Of a stretch of DNA of 64,000 bases, positions 37,855-49,033 are shown one piece after another (position 1 is the first letter of the stretch; each line of letters opens with the position of its first letter). The stretch lies in contig NZ_BEXA01000006.1 in the NCBI RefSeq assembly GCF_003864335.1, positions 31,810 to 95,809 of the forward strand. The letters run 5' to 3'. A model generated the notes under the pieces. It did no database searches. It was not told where the DNA came from and was given only the letters and a program-made list of their open reading frames with translations. This DNA is from Lentilactobacillus kosonis. Lineage in GTDB: Bacteria; Bacillota; Bacilli; Lactobacillales; Lactobacillaceae. The position numbers and the translations under genes were made by a program.

Positions 37855-39606
37855 ATGGACAGTAAGATTAAGATTATTCCACTAGGCGGCGTACGTGAAA
37901 ACGGTAAAAACATGTATGCTGTTGAAATCAATGATGGAATATATATATTAGATTGTGGGCTTAAATACCCAGAAAATGAATTATTGGGAATCGATGTTGT
38001 TATTCCTGATTTTTCATACTTGAAAGAAAATCGTGATCGCATCGTTGGAGTATTTTTAACTCATGGACACGCTGATGCAATTGGTGCCTTACCATACTTT
38101 TTAGGTGAGTTTAATGTGCCAGTGTTTGGTTCAAAAATGACCATTGAACTGGCCAAGATTAGTGTTAGCGAATCTAGTGAAGCTGCTAGTTTCGATGATT
38201 TCCATGTAGTTAGTGACCGAAGTGAGATTGACTTTGAAGATGTGAGAATTACATTCTTCAGAACTACCCATTCCATTCCAGGCTCACTGGGAATTGCAGT
38301 TCATACTGATGCTGGAGCAATTGTTTATACTGGAGACTTTAAATTCGATCAAACCGCAACTCATTTATATCGCACGGATTATTCTCAGTTAACTAAGCTT
38401 GGTGATCAAGGTGTCTTAGCTTTATTAAGTGATTCAAGTAATGCTGAAAACCCTGCACCGTCAGCATCTGAAAATCAAATTAGCGACTACATCAAAGGCG
38501 TTTTCAATGACCATCAAGGAAGAATTATCGTGGCCAGTGTTGCTTCAAATATCATTAGAATGCAACAGGTATTCGATGCTGCCGCTCAATCTGGTCGAAA
38601 AGTATTCTTAAGCGGTAAAGACTTAGATAAGATTGTTAAGACCGCCTTAAAATTATCAATGTTAAAGCTCCCTAGTCCAGATTTGTTGATTAATAACGCT
38701 AGCGACTTAGAAAAGCTTGACGCTAACCAAACAGTAATTATTCAAACCGGAAAGATGGGTGAGCCAATCAAGGCTCTTCAACGAATGGCGAACAAAGAAG
38801 AAAAGGATATTAACATTGAACCAGGTGATTTAGTATTCATTACCACTACGCCATCTACCGCAATGGAAACAACTGTTGCCAAGACTAGGGATATGATTTA
38901 TCGGGCTGATGCTGAAGTTAAGATGATCTCTGATGAGATGAACTCTGCAGGCGATGCCAGTCAAAATGATCTTCAATTACTATTGAACATTCTCAAGCCT
39001 AAATTCTTTATCCCAGTGCAAGGCGAATATCGGTTATTATCATCTCATGCTAGATTAGCTAAGCAATTAGGTTATACAGATGCTCAGATTGTGATTCCTA
39101 GCAAGGGTGATGTTATTTCCATTAGTGAAGATGAAATCTGGGTATCTGGTGGACTTGATATTGCTGATACGATGATTGACGGTAGTGGAATTGGTGATAT
39201 CGGTAATATCGTGCTCAGAGATCGAAAAGTATTGTCTGAGGATGGAATCTTCGTGGCGGTAATTACTATTGACCGGAAGAAGAAACGGGTTATTTCATCG
39301 CCTAAATTGACTTCTAGAGGGTTTGTTTACGTCAAAGCTAACAAAGATTTAATGAATGAAGCCTCGGAAATAATCAAAAAGACGGTTCAAGATAACTTAG
39401 AGAACAAAGAGTTTGATTGGAGCAACTTAAAACAGGATGTTCGGGATGGCCTTAGCGATTATTTATATCATCAAACTAAGCGACACCCAGTAATTTTGCC
39501 TGTCATTATGGAAGTTAATCAACATCATAAACGGACAAACAAAAAGCATTCAAAGGGTAACGGCAAATCAGATAAAGTTGAATCTGCTGAAAATTCAGAA
39601 GTTTAG
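37855..39606 (+). CDS. rnjB: Ribonuclease J2
   Basis: 583 residues, the RNase J paralogue found after rpsO. The fold motifs match J1 ([36 protein letters not shown]), but the metal-binding signature HGHEDHIGG of J1 reads HGHADAIGA here (H70, H72, D74, A75), losing one metal-ligand histidine. The SGHGG motif is also absent, replaced by SAGDASQ. This agrees with known J2 proteins, which are weakly active partners of J1 in a heteromeric complex. A basic, His/Lys-rich tail (HHKRTNKKHSKGNGK) ends the protein. GAGGTGAAAC precedes the start. Confidence 0.94.
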   Translation: MDSKIKIIPLGGVRENGKNMYAVEINDGIYILDCGLKYPENELLGIDVVIPDFSYLKENRDRIVGVFLTHGHADAIGALPYFLGEFNVPVFGSKMTIELAKISVSESSEAASFDDFHVVSDRSEIDFEDVRITFFRTTHSIPGSLGIAVHTDAGAIVYTGDFKFDQTATHLYRTDYSQLTKLGDQGVLALLSDSSNAENPAPSASENQISDYIKGVFNDHQGRIIVASVASNIIRMQQVFDAAAQSGRKVFLSGKDLDKIVKTALKLSMLKLPSPDLLINNASDLEKLDANQTVIIQTGKMGEPIKALQRMANKEEKDINIEPGDLVFITTTPSTAMETTVAKTRDMIYRADAEVKMISDEMNSAGDASQNDLQLLLNILKPKFFIPVQGEYRLLSSHARLAKQLGYTDAQIVIPSKGDVISISEDEIWVSGGLDIADTMIDGSGIGDIGNIVLRDRKVLSEDGIFVAVITIDRKKKRVISSPKLTSRGFVYVKANKDLMNEASEIIKKTVQDNLENKEFDWSNLKQDVRDGLSDYLYHQTKRHPVILPVIMEVNQHHKRTNKKHSKGNGKSDKVESAENSEV

Positions 39607-39608
39607 AT

Positions 39609-39655
39609 AAATAAGGTACAAATATCCTCGATTGAGATATATTTGTACCTTATTT
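39609..39655 (+). terminator. Terminator after rnjB
   Basis: A perfect 17-bp stem (39609-39625 with 39639-39655) ending in TTATTT. Confidence 0.8.
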
Positions 39656-39685
39656 CTATATTATGGCATAAGAAGAGGTGATTAA

Positions 39686-40609
39686 ATGTCATTATCAGAA
39701 CAAGATAAAGTGATTATTCAAAGTGCTAAGGATGATTTTGTAAATGGAAACTATCAACAGACAATTAGGAAAATGGATAATTTACGGGTAACAGTAGGCG
39801 AGAGCTATGAGTTATTATTGTTGCAGGCTCGAGCATACGCAAAACTTGGTAACCAAGAGGTGGCTATTAATATAATTAACGAAATTGCAAATGAAGAGGT
39901 TCAGCCAGGAGATGTTACCTTCATTGTAACCACGTATCTGAATGATTCACAATTTATTTCTGCTCGAAAGTTAGTATCACAATTAAGGCAACCACATAGA
40001 AATGAAATACTTGATCAAATTGTGATGGCAGAGCATAGTTATCGAAGAAATCATCGGCATGATTTGGTTAAATTACAGCGAAAACTATTCTATATTGGTA
40101 GCCATAGTGCAGATCTCCAAGCAAGAATTGTTAAAGAAGCATTACATTTGCCATTAACTGAATATTTAGAAGGAGTAACCGCTGTCTTGATAGATAAGGC
40201 TGGTTGGCAAGTAATTAAAACTCAATTTCTATTCGAATTGATTAGTTTGCAGATTGATGATCAAGTTAAATTTCTATGGTTAGATGATCAAATTCATACA
40301 ATGATTCCAGCCAAGATTGATTTAAATCAATCAATGAAGCCATTAACCGATTCAGAAAATATAATTATGGGCGAATATGAAAATAATGATCCAATTACTG
40401 CCCAACTTTTAATCACACAAATTTATCAATTGGGAAATTATTTATTTCCGTATGCATTCAAAGTAATTAACAACCCTAAGGCTTGGGTTACAATTGTTAG
40501 TCGATATGTTTTAGAACAACATGTCATTGGTGATGGTGTTGCTGATGAGGGGATGATCCGCTGGCTAGAGGCAATCCTTAAGCAAGAACAACGAATAAAA
40601 TATATGTAA
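39686..40609 (+). CDS. TPR-like protein of unknown function
   Basis: 307 residues. The first 100 form helix pairs like tetratricopeptide repeats (VNGNYQQTIRKMDNL; LLLLQARAYAKLGNQEVAINIINEI). The remainder is not recognisable; it contains LTEYLEGVTAVLIDKAGW and a C-terminal half rich in aromatic and aliphatic residues, but no clear membrane helix. AAGAGGTGA precedes the ATG. Located between rnjB and tuf, with a terminator on the 5' side, it is likely a separate unit. Similar genes at this site in other lactobacilli are annotated only as TPR proteins. Confidence 0.75.
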   Translation: MSLSEQDKVIIQSAKDDFVNGNYQQTIRKMDNLRVTVGESYELLLLQARAYAKLGNQEVAINIINEIANEEVQPGDVTFIVTTYLNDSQFISARKLVSQLRQPHRNEILDQIVMAEHSYRRNHRHDLVKLQRKLFYIGSHSADLQARIVKEALHLPLTEYLEGVTAVLIDKAGWQVIKTQFLFELISLQIDDQVKFLWLDDQIHTMIPAKIDLNQSMKPLTDSENIIMGEYENNDPITAQLLITQIYQLGNYLFPYAFKVINNPKAWVTIVSRYVLEQHVIGDGVADEGMIRWLEAILKQEQRIKYM

Positions 40610-40703
40610 TATAAAATAAAAAATAAAAAAATAATATTAATCTGTTTACAAACAATTTAACAATGGATATAATACTTAAGGATTCTTCGAAAAATTGACG
40701 GCT

Positions 40704-40731
40704 TTGTCTTTTAGAGAAGATGTAGTATAAT
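40704..40731 (+). promoter_or_regulatory. Promoter of tuf
   Basis: TTGTCT (40704-40709), 16-bp spacer and perfect TATAAT (40726-40731), 64 bp before the start. A small 6-bp hairpin (40746-40763) lies in the leader. Confidence 0.65.
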
Positions 40732-40794
40732 ATCTATCAGAAATGCATTGACAAAAATCAATGTAATTCTTGAAAACAACAGGAGGTTTCATTA

Positions 40795-41982
<1,188 letters not shown>

Positions 41983-42007
41983 TTTCCTTCTCTTATCTGG
42001 CATTACC

Positions 42008-42041
42008 AAAAAAGTCATGGGAATTTTCCCATGGCTTTTTT
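42008..42041 (+). terminator. Terminator after tuf
   Basis: A stem of about 14 bp with one G-U pair (42008-42022 with 42027-42040), then a T-run. Confidence 0.88.
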
Positions 42042-42146
42042 GTTTAAATTCTAAATGTATTTTACTTTTACTGGTTAATAAGTTAAAATAACAATGTTAT
42101 GCAATGAGAAATTGTACAAATAATCTTTTGTCTCGGAGGAAACAAG

Positions 42147-43473
42147 ATGTCTGCAAAATGGGAAAAAAAGGGTACTAACGATGGAGAATTAACTTTTGAA
42201 ATTAGTACTGACTCAATCCAAGATGGTTTGGAACGAGCATTCAAAAAAACAAAAATAGTATCAGTGTACCTGGCTTCCGTAAGGGTAAGGTTCCACGCCA
42301 AGTATTTAACCAAATGTACGGTGAAGAAGCACTCTATGAAGATGCTTTAAACATTCTTTTACCAGAATCATATGAAAATGCAGTTAAGGATTCTGATATT
42401 GATCCTGTTGATCAACCACAAATTAGCGTTGAATCAATGGAAAAGGGTAAACCATGGGTAATTAAGGCTACTGTTTATGTTAAGCCTGAAGTTAAACTTG
42501 GCGATTATGAAGGGCTTAGTGTTCCTAAGCAAAACACTCGAGTATACCAAAAAGATATCGATGCAGAACTTGAAAAGCGTCGCGAAAGCCAAGCTGAATT
42601 AGTTCTTAAAGAAGGTAAAGCTGCTGAAATGGTGATACTGTCGTTATCGATTTTGATGGCTCAGTTGACGGTGAAGCATTTGATGGTGGTAAGGCTGACA
42701 ACTACTCACTTGAATTGGGATCAAACTCATTCATCCCTGGCTTTGAAGATCAATTAGTTGGTCACAAGGCTGGCGATGAAGTGGACGTTAAAGTTACTTT
42801 CCCAGAAGATTACCAAGCAAAAGAACTTGCTGGTAAAGAAGCAATCTTTAAGACTGCTATTCATGAAGTTAAGGCTAAGGAATTGCCTGCACTTGATGAT
42901 GACTTCGCTAAGGATGTTGACGAAGACGTTGATAGTCTTGATGAATTGAAAGACAAGATCAAAGAAGAACTTAAGGAACAAAAGAAGAGCGAAGCTCGTG
43001 ACGCCATCGAAGACGCCGCAATTAGCGAAGCTGTTGATAACGCTGAAGTTAAGGATATTCCTCAATCAATGTTGGATGATGATATTCAACGTCAAATGGA
43101 TCAATATCTTGCAGGAATGCAACAACAAGGTATTAACTCAGAAATGTACTTCCAATTGACTGGTACTACTCCAGATGATTTGAAGAAACAATTCTCCGAT
43201 GGTGCTGAAAAGCGCGTTAAGACTAACTTAGTTCTTGAAGAAATCGTAAGCGCTGAAAACATTGAACCAGATGCTAAGGATATTGATGCTGAAGTTAAGA
43301 ACTTAGCTGACCAATACGGTATGAAGGAAGATGCAGTTCGTAACGCATTGACTGAAGATATGTTGAAGCATGATATTGCTATCAAGAAAGCAATTGACTT
43401 AATTGTTGATTCTTCTAAGCAAGATGCAAAAGCAAAAGATACTAAAGCAAAAGATACTAAAGATAACGACTAA
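42147..43473 (+). CDS. tig: Trigger factor (two frameshifts)
   Basis: Ribosome-bound chaperone and peptidyl-prolyl isomerase. The N-terminal ribosome-binding domain includes the signature GFRKGKVPR, visible in the second frame. The FKBP domain ([20 protein letters not shown] ... [15 protein letters not shown]) and the long helical C-terminus follow. One A is missing near 42252-42256 ([17 protein letters not shown] expected) and one near 42625-42627 (AAENGDTVV expected). Repair gives 442 residues. The end has a small repeat, [21 protein letters not shown] precedes ATG 42147. Confidence 0.93.
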
Positions 43474-43487
43474 TTAGTTGTTGTGCT

Positions 43488-43521
43488 AAAAAAGATCCGT
43501 TATTTATTGACGGTCTTTTTT
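43488..43521 (+). terminator. Terminator after tig
   Basis: AAAAAAGATCCGT (43488-43500) pairs with ACGGTCTTTTTT (43510-43521) with one bulged base. Confidence 0.85.
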
Positions 43522-43629
43522 CCCTTATTGGGCTTAATCAATATGATTGCTTTTTAGTAGTTATGTGATAAAGTTACCTTTGTTGTTTATAAGTAATGAT
43601 GCTTCCGATATGTAGGAGGAGTGAATATA

Positions 43630-44876
43630 TTGTTTGATGATACAGAAACTAGCGGAACTGTGACCTGTTCATTTTGTGGCAAGTCACAAGACCAAGTAAA
43701 AAAAATCGTTGCGGGTCCTGGAGTATATATTTGTAATGAATGTATTGATTTGTGTAAACAAATTATTGATGAAGAACTTGCTCCCGAAAGTACCCCAGAT
43801 GATTTATTAAAAGTACTTACTCCACAACAAATCCTTGATAAGCTCAATGAGTTTGTTATTGGTCAGGAAAATGCTAAGCGGACCTTGTCAGTTGCCGTGT
43901 ATAACCATTACAAGCGGGTTAATGACATGATCGAAAATCCTGATGAAGACTTAGAATTGCAAAAAAGTAACATTTGTATAATCGGGCCTACTGGTTCAGG
44001 TAAGACTTATCTTGCCCAAACTTTGGCTAAGACATTAAATGTGCCATTTGCAATTGCTGACGCCACTACTTTGACTGAAGCAGGGTATGTTGGTGAGGAT
44101 GTTGAAAACATTCTCCTAAAGTTGCTCCAAAATGCCGACTATGACGTTGAAAGAGCCCAAAAGGGAATCATTTATATTGATGAAATCGATAAGATTGCTA
44201 AGAAATCAGAAAATGTCTCGATTACTCGTGATGTTTCTGGTGAAGGTGTTCAACAGGCATTATTAAAGATTTTAGAGGGTACAATTGCAAATGTTCCACC
44301 TCAGGGTGGTCGTAAGCATCCTCAACAAGAATTCATTCAGATTGATACTACTAACATTTTGTTTATTGTTGGTGGTGCATTTGATGGAATTGAAGGAATT
44401 GTTAAGAGTCGTCTAGGAGATAAGACTATTGGTTTTGGAACTGACTCCGACTCTGCTCCTGATTTGGATGATAACAATATTATGCAATCAGTAATTCCAG
44501 AAGACTTGCTTAAATTTGGGTTAATTCCTGAATTTATCGGTCGTTTACCAATTTTGACAGCACTTGATAAGTTAACCGAAGCTGATTTAGTTAGAATTTT
44601 AACTGAACCTAAAAATGCTTTAGTTAAGCAGTACACGAAGCTAATTTCATTGGACGGCGTTGAATTGGAATTTCAACCTGCTGCCCTTAAGAGCATGGCT
44701 CAATTGGCAATTTCGCGAAACACAGGTGCTCGTGGATTAAGATCAATTATCGAAGGGGTAATGAGAGATATTATGTTTGATATTCCTAGTCGAACTGATA
44801 TTGAAAAGTAATTATCACTCCTGAAACCGTTACAGATCACCAAAATCCAGAATTAGTATTAAAACAAGCATCGTAA
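43630..44876 (+). CDS. clpX: ATP-dependent Clp protease ATP-binding subunit ClpX (frameshifted at the end)
   Basis: AAA+ unfoldase that feeds proteins to ClpP. The zinc domain has CSFCGK and CNECIDLC. Walker A is [12 protein letters not shown], Walker [12 protein letters not shown], and sensor 2 NTGARGLRS. The start is most likely TTG 43630 after GGAGGAG; GTG 43621 is too close to the site. One A is missing near 44807-44810, where [12 protein letters not shown] is expected; the restored frame ends at 44876 (415 residues, normal). The unrestored frame stops at 44811 and lacks about 20 residues. The order tig-clpX-ysxC is conserved. Confidence 0.95.
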
Positions 44877-44884
44877 TTTGGAAT

Positions 44885-44923
44885 AAACTGATGTAAACTA
44901 CAATTGGTTTGCATCAGTTTTTA
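44885..44923 (+). terminator. Terminator after clpX
   Basis: AAACTGATGTAAAC (44885-44898) pairs with GTTTGCATCAGTTT (44907-44920) with one G-U pair, then further T. It lies after the restored clpX stop. Confidence 0.82.
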
Positions 44924-44944
44924 CATAAAATTGGAGGGTTACTT

Positions 44945-45526
44945 TTGGACGTTCATAATGTCGATTTGACGATTAGTGCTGTAGAAGAAAAACAATATCC
45001 TAAGACGAATTATCCGGAAATTGCGCTGGTTGGGCGCTCAAATGTTGGGAAGTCATCATTAACTAATACTTTAATCAACCGTAAGAGTTTAGCGCATACT
45101 TCTGGCCAACCCGGAAAAACACAAACTTTGAATTTTTATAATGTTGAAGATGAGCTATTTTTTGTTGATGTCCCTGGCTATGGTTATGCTAAGGCTTCAA
45201 AGGCTAGCCGTGAGAAGTGGGGACGAATGATTGAAACATATTTAAGTCAACGGGATCAACTTAAGGGAGTTATTACGCTTGTTGATGGTCGTCATGAACC
45301 AAGCGTTGATGATGTTTCAATGCGTGAGTGGTTGAATTATTACAATATTGATGTGTTAACGGTTGCTACCAAAATGGATAAAATCGTTCCAGGCAAGTGG
45401 AATAAGCAAGAATCGTTAATTAGAAAAACCCTATCAATGTCACAGTCAGATGATTTAGTATTATTTTCTGCGGTTAGTAAAAAGGGTAAGGACGAAGTTT
45501 GGAAATGGATTGAGGAGAGAATGTAA
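44945..45526 (+). CDS. ysxC: Ribosome biogenesis GTPase YsxC/EngB
   Basis: 193 residues from TTG 44945, which follows GGAGGG by 6-7 bases. Single GTPase domain: G1 [10 protein letters not shown], switch [15 protein letters not shown]3 [11 protein letters not shown] and G4 TKMDK. It acts in late 50S assembly. Position after clpX is typical. Codons upstream of 44945 belong to the clpX terminator and are not coding. Confidence 0.95.
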   Translation: MDVHNVDLTISAVEEKQYPKTNYPEIALVGRSNVGKSSLTNTLINRKSLAHTSGQPGKTQTLNFYNVEDELFFVDVPGYGYAKASKASREKWGRMIETYLSQRDQLKGVITLVDGRHEPSVDDVSMREWLNYYNIDVLTVATKMDKIVPGKWNKQESLIRKTLSMSQSDDLVLFSAVSKKGKDEVWKWIEERM

Positions 45527-45528
45527 AC

Positions 45529-45822
45529 ATGGATTTTAACGATTATCAAAAAGCAGCTAATCGAACTTTAATGGGCAAAGAACAAGTATTAACTAATTGT
45601 GCATTAGGATTAACTGGTGAAGCTGGTGAAGTCGCTGATTTAATTCGGAAGTATACATTTAATAATGAAAAGCTAGATCATGATGCAATTGTCAAAGAAA
45701 TGGGCGATGTATTATGGTACTTATCTCAAATTGCCGAATGGGCAGATATTCCATTTGATGAAGTCGCTGACAACAACATTAACCGCTTAAAGCAACGCTA
45801 TCCATCTGCACTTAATAATTAA
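45529..45822 (+). CDS. MazG-like nucleotide pyrophosphohydrolase
   Basis: 97 residues, short MazG fold. The metal-binding pattern is visible as EAGEVADLIRK (ExxE) and, about 30 residues on, EMGDVLWYLSQIA (ExxD). Such enzymes hydrolyse non-canonical or excess nucleoside triphosphates. It begins 2 bases after the ysxC stop and is probably translated from the same mRNA (GAGGAGAG in the ysxC end). A terminator follows. Confidence 0.9.
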   Translation: MDFNDYQKAANRTLMGKEQVLTNCALGLTGEAGEVADLIRKYTFNNEKLDHDAIVKEMGDVLWYLSQIAEWADIPFDEVADNNINRLKQRYPSALNN

Positions 45823-45836
45823 ATTACTTGTTAAGG

Positions 45837-45873
45837 AAAAAGACCGACTAAGTTAATTAGTCGGTCTTTTTTA
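45837..45873 (+). terminator. Terminator after the MazG-like gene
   Basis: A perfect 14-bp stem (45837-45850 with 45858-45871), then T-rich sequence. Confidence 0.93.
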
Positions 45874-45903
45874 GTTGTTTTTTAATCATATTCATCCTAA
45901 TAA

Positions 45904-45918
45904 ATGAATATTTTTAAT
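45904..45918 (+). promoter_or_regulatory. ARG-box-like site 1 of argGH
   Basis: ATGAATATTTTTAAT resembles the arginine-repressor operator half known in Firmicutes (ATGAATAAAAATTCA-type). Confidence 0.5.
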
Positions 45919-45934
45919 ATCATTTCTCTGCTTT

Positions 45935-45950
45935 TTGAATAAAAATTAAT
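45935..45950 (+). promoter_or_regulatory. ARG-box-like site 2 of argGH
   Basis: TTGAATAAAAATTAAT, a close match, begins about three helical turns from site 1 and lies just upstream of the -35. Confidence 0.6.
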
Positions 45951-45956
45951 AAAACC

Positions 45957-45985
45957 TTGTTTGAAATGTATATTAGTGTTATTCT
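45957..45985 (+). promoter_or_regulatory. Promoter of argGH
   Basis: TTGTTT (45957-45962), 17-bp spacer and TATTCT (45980-45985), 35 bp before the start. Confidence 0.5.
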
Positions 45986-46019
45986 CTTGTATAACAATTA
46001 GATGAAAGAGGGAAATTTT

Positions 46020-47303
46020 ATGGCAGATAAAAAAGTAGTTTTAGCATATTCTGGAGGTCTTGATACTTCGGTTGCAATTGCATGGTTAAATGATAAGGGA
46101 TATGACGTAATTGCATGTTGTATTAATGTTGGTGAAGGTAAGGACTTGGATTTCGTTAAATCTAAAGCTCTTAAAGTCGGTGCAATTAAAGCGTATGTCT
46201 TAGATTCATTAGATGAATTCGCAGATAATTATGCCGCGGTGGCCCTTAAAGCTAACGCATTTTATGAGGGTAGTTACCCTTTGATTTCTGCCTTATCTCG
46301 CCCTCTCATCTCTAAGAAACTTGTTGAAATTGCTCATCAAGAGCATGCTGAAGCCGTTGCCCATGGGTGTACTGGTAAGGGAAATGATCAAGTTCGATTT
46401 GAAGTTGCCATTCATGGACTTGATCCCCAATTAGATGTATTGAGTCCAGTTCGTGACTGGCACTGGTCTCGTGAACAAGAAATTGAGTATGCGAAGGAAC
46501 ATAATATTCCCATTCCAATTGATTTGGATTCACCATATTCAATTGATGCGAATATCTGGGGCCGTGCTAACGAAGCCGGAATTTTAGAAGATCCTTGGAA
46601 AAGTGCTCCTGAAGATGCATTTGCAATTACTAATCCAATTGCGGCAACGCCTGATGAACCAGTGGAACTTCAGATTACTTTTGAAAAGGGAATCCCCGTT
46701 GCCTTAGACGATCAAGCAATGAGTTTTGCGGATATTATCACTAAATTAAACGAAATTGCTGGCGAGCATGGAGTTGGTCGGATCGATCATATTGAAAATC
46801 GATTAGTTGGGATTAAATCACGTGAAGTTTACGAAGCTCCAGCAGCGACTGTCTTACTGAAAGCGCATAAAGAGTTAGAAGATTTAACGTTTGAACGAGA
46901 TTTAGCTCACTTCAAACCAGTGATTGAGAAACAACTTAGTGAAATGATTTATAATGCATTGTGGTTTTCACCATTAATGGATGCAATGCAAGCCTTTATT
47001 GATCGGACTCAAGAAGTTGTTAACGGTATTATTAAATTGCAACTATTCAAGGGTAATGTGATGGTATTAGGTCGTAGATCAGGTTCATCACTATATGATA
47101 AGGATTTGGCAACTTATACATCATCAGATTCATTTGATCAAGAGGCAGCTAAAGGCTTTATTAAGCTTTGGGGGCTTCCAACTCAAGTCTATTCACAAGT
47201 GCAATTAAAAAACAAACAAGCCCAGTTTGTTGATGCAGTGATTCACAGCGAGGCCAAAGAAAAAGTGGCAGTTGATAACAGCTCCAAGAAAGCGAACCAT
47301 TAA
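46020..47303 (+). CDS. argG: Argininosuccinate synthase
   Basis: Joins citrulline and aspartate using ATP. PP-loop [13 protein letters not shown] is at the N-terminus; [16 protein letters not shown] and the substrate-binding region around [17 protein letters not shown] follow. From ATG 46020 (AAAGAGGG upstream) it has 427 residues; ATG 46002 in the same frame lacks a site. The two ARG-box-like motifs in the upstream region suggest repression by arginine. Forms an operon with argH, whose start overlaps the stop codon. Confidence 0.97.
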   Translation: MADKKVVLAYSGGLDTSVAIAWLNDKGYDVIACCINVGEGKDLDFVKSKALKVGAIKAYVLDSLDEFADNYAAVALKANAFYEGSYPLISALSRPLISKKLVEIAHQEHAEAVAHGCTGKGNDQVRFEVAIHGLDPQLDVLSPVRDWHWSREQEIEYAKEHNIPIPIDLDSPYSIDANIWGRANEAGILEDPWKSAPEDAFAITNPIAATPDEPVELQITFEKGIPVALDDQAMSFADIITKLNEIAGEHGVGRIDHIENRLVGIKSREVYEAPAATVLLKAHKELEDLTFERDLAHFKPVIEKQLSEMIYNALWFSPLMDAMQAFIDRTQEVVNGIIKLQLFKGNVMVLGRRSGSSLYDKDLATYTSSDSFDQEAAKGFIKLWGLPTQVYSQVQLKNKQAQFVDAVIHSEAKEKVAVDNSSKKANH

Positions 47304-48688
47304 TGAGTACCAAGAAATTATGGGGTGGTCGCTTTACGGACCAAGCTGAGGAATGGGTCGACGATTTCGGGGCATCAATCTCTTTTGATCAGTTGATGGC
47401 TGATGAAGATATTGAGGGATCGCTAGCTCACGTTAAAATGTTGAAGCATACCAACATCTTACCAGCAGATGATTGTGATAAAATCATTGCGGGTTTAGAA
47501 GATTTGAGGACAGAACTTCATGCTGGAAGTTTAGAATTTACTACTGAAAATGAAGATATTCATATGAACATCGAAGCACTGTTAACAAACAAAATTGGTC
47601 CGGTTGCTGGCAAACTGCATACAGCTAGATCAAGAAATGATCAGGTAGCTTTGGACTTTCACTTATACGTTCGAAATCGTTTACCACAAGTAATTGATGC
47701 GATTACCACATTGCAAATGACATTAGTTGAGTTGGCAGAAGAAAATGTGGAAACCATTATGCCAGGATATACTCACTTACAACATGCTCAACCAATTTCA
47801 TATGGCCATTACTTAATGGCTTATTACCAAATGTTTAAACGTGATAAGGAACGATTCGAGTTTAATAAGGTTCATACAGATATTTCGCCCATCGGGGCGG
47901 CGGCGTTAGCAGGAACGACTTTTCCTACTGATCGGGAATATACAGCAAATGAACTGGGATTTTCACAAATTTACTTAAATTCACTAGATGCGGTTTCAGA
48001 CCGTGATTTTGCATTAGAGTTTTTAAGCAATGCTTCAATGCTGATGTTGCATTTAACCAGATTCTGCGAGGAAATTAGTATGTGGGTTTCACATGAATTT
48101 AATTATCTCGAGTTAAGCGATGCTTACACCACAGGGAGCTCAATTATGCCACAGAAAAAGAACCCCGATATGGCTGAATTAATACGTGGTAAAAGTGGTC
48201 GGGTGTATGGCCATTTAATGGGCTTATTAACAACGATGAAGTCACTGCCATTAGCTTACAACAAGGACCTGCAAGAGGATAAGGAGGGGGTATTTGACAC
48301 TGTCAGAACTATTTTACCTTGTTTAAAGGTCTTCAATGGAATGATTAAGACGGCCACGCCTAATGTAGAACGGATGAAATCAGCAACGGAAAACGATTTT
48401 TCAAATGCGACCGAATTAGCAGATTATTTGGCGGCTAAGGGAGTGCCGTTTAGAGAAGCACATGCAATTGTTGGTAAACTTGTCCTTCAAGGAATTAATG
48501 AAGGCAAAAATTTACAGGACATGTCAATTGAGGAACTACAAGCGGCTTCAGATCAGATAGCGCCTGACGTATATGTGGACTTAAAGTCTGAAGTTGCGGT
48601 GGAACGCCGTCACTCATTAGGTGGTACGGGATTTGATCAAGTAAGAAAGCAAATTAAGGCTGCTAAATCAGAATTGGCTGATGACTAA
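47303..48688 (+). CDS. argH: Argininosuccinate lyase
   Basis: Splits argininosuccinate to arginine and fumarate. 461 residues; the superfamily signature [12 protein letters not shown] is complete, with [13 protein letters not shown] and the histidine segment [11 protein letters not shown]. The start ATG overlaps argG's TAA by one base (TAATG), with only a weak site, so it depends on argG translation. A terminator follows the stop. Confidence 0.97.
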   Translation: MSTKKLWGGRFTDQAEEWVDDFGASISFDQLMADEDIEGSLAHVKMLKHTNILPADDCDKIIAGLEDLRTELHAGSLEFTTENEDIHMNIEALLTNKIGPVAGKLHTARSRNDQVALDFHLYVRNRLPQVIDAITTLQMTLVELAEENVETIMPGYTHLQHAQPISYGHYLMAYYQMFKRDKERFEFNKVHTDISPIGAAALAGTTFPTDREYTANELGFSQIYLNSLDAVSDRDFALEFLSNASMLMLHLTRFCEEISMWVSHEFNYLELSDAYTTGSSIMPQKKNPDMAELIRGKSGRVYGHLMGLLTTMKSLPLAYNKDLQEDKEGVFDTVRTILPCLKVFNGMIKTATPNVERMKSATENDFSNATELADYLAAKGVPFREAHAIVGKLVLQGINEGKNLQDMSIEELQAASDQIAPDVYVDLKSEVAVERRHSLGGTGFDQVRKQIKAAKSELADD

Positions 48689-48689
48689 A

Positions 48690-48731
48690 AAAGAACCTGA
48701 CGAAGACGGAATAGTCTTTGTCAGGTTCTTT
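48690..48731. terminator. Bidirectional terminator between argH and the small minus-strand gene
   Basis: An 18-bp stem with one mismatch (48690-48707 with 48714-48731) and A/T runs on both sides. Confidence 0.9.
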
Positions 48732-48739
48732 AATTGTAC

Positions 48740-48919
48740 TTATTTATCGGTATCAACATCATGATGCTTGTTTTCAGGCCGTTTTTCGTTTTTACGTTTT
48801 TTATCATCTTTACGATCGTGTTTTAAAAACTTATCGCGTTTTTCATCATCAAGGTCAAGTTCGGCAAACTTACCAAACATTGCATCAAGGTTATCTTGAC
48901 GGTTTACTTTTAGTCCCAT
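48740..48919 (-). CDS. Small, highly charged protein (59 residues)
   Basis: A small gene on the minus strand, easily missed because an opposite-strand frame is longer. ATG at 48919 follows AAAGGAGTGAG by 8 bases. The product begins MGLKVNRQDNLDAMFGKFAE and continues with a Lys/Asp/His-rich, probably disordered tail ending in DVDTDK. Small proteins with a similar DNLDxxFxxFA start occur in Lactobacillales without known function; I recall such a family under the name SPJ_0845, with low certainty. It shares a terminator with argH. Confidence 0.7.
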   Translation of the reverse strand: MGLKVNRQDNLDAMFGKFAELDLDDEKRDKFLKHDRKDDKKRKNEKRPENKHHDVDTDK

Positions 48920-48997
48920 GGATTAATCTCACTCCTTTAACTGCATAATAGCAGATATCACTAATAATGTCACTTGATGATTGGATTGGATATAAAT

Positions 48998-49033
48998 ATG
49001 CATTAAAAATTTGATTTTATGAATAAAAATCAT
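48998..49033 (+). promoter_or_regulatory. Tandem ARG-box-like sites before the ABC transporter
   Basis: ATGCATTAAAAATTT (48998-49012) and ATGAATAAAAATCAT (49019-49033) start 21 bp apart, two helical turns, as expected for a repressor hexamer binding two boxes. Confidence 0.55.

Noticed and set aside
44909..44944. N-terminal extension of YsxC
   Set aside because: These codons lie in the clpX terminator hairpin; TTG 44945 has the ribosome binding site.
48718..48948. Plus-strand 76-residue frame after argH
   Set aside because: It starts inside the argH terminator, lacks a ribosome binding site and is the mirror of the real minus-strand gene.
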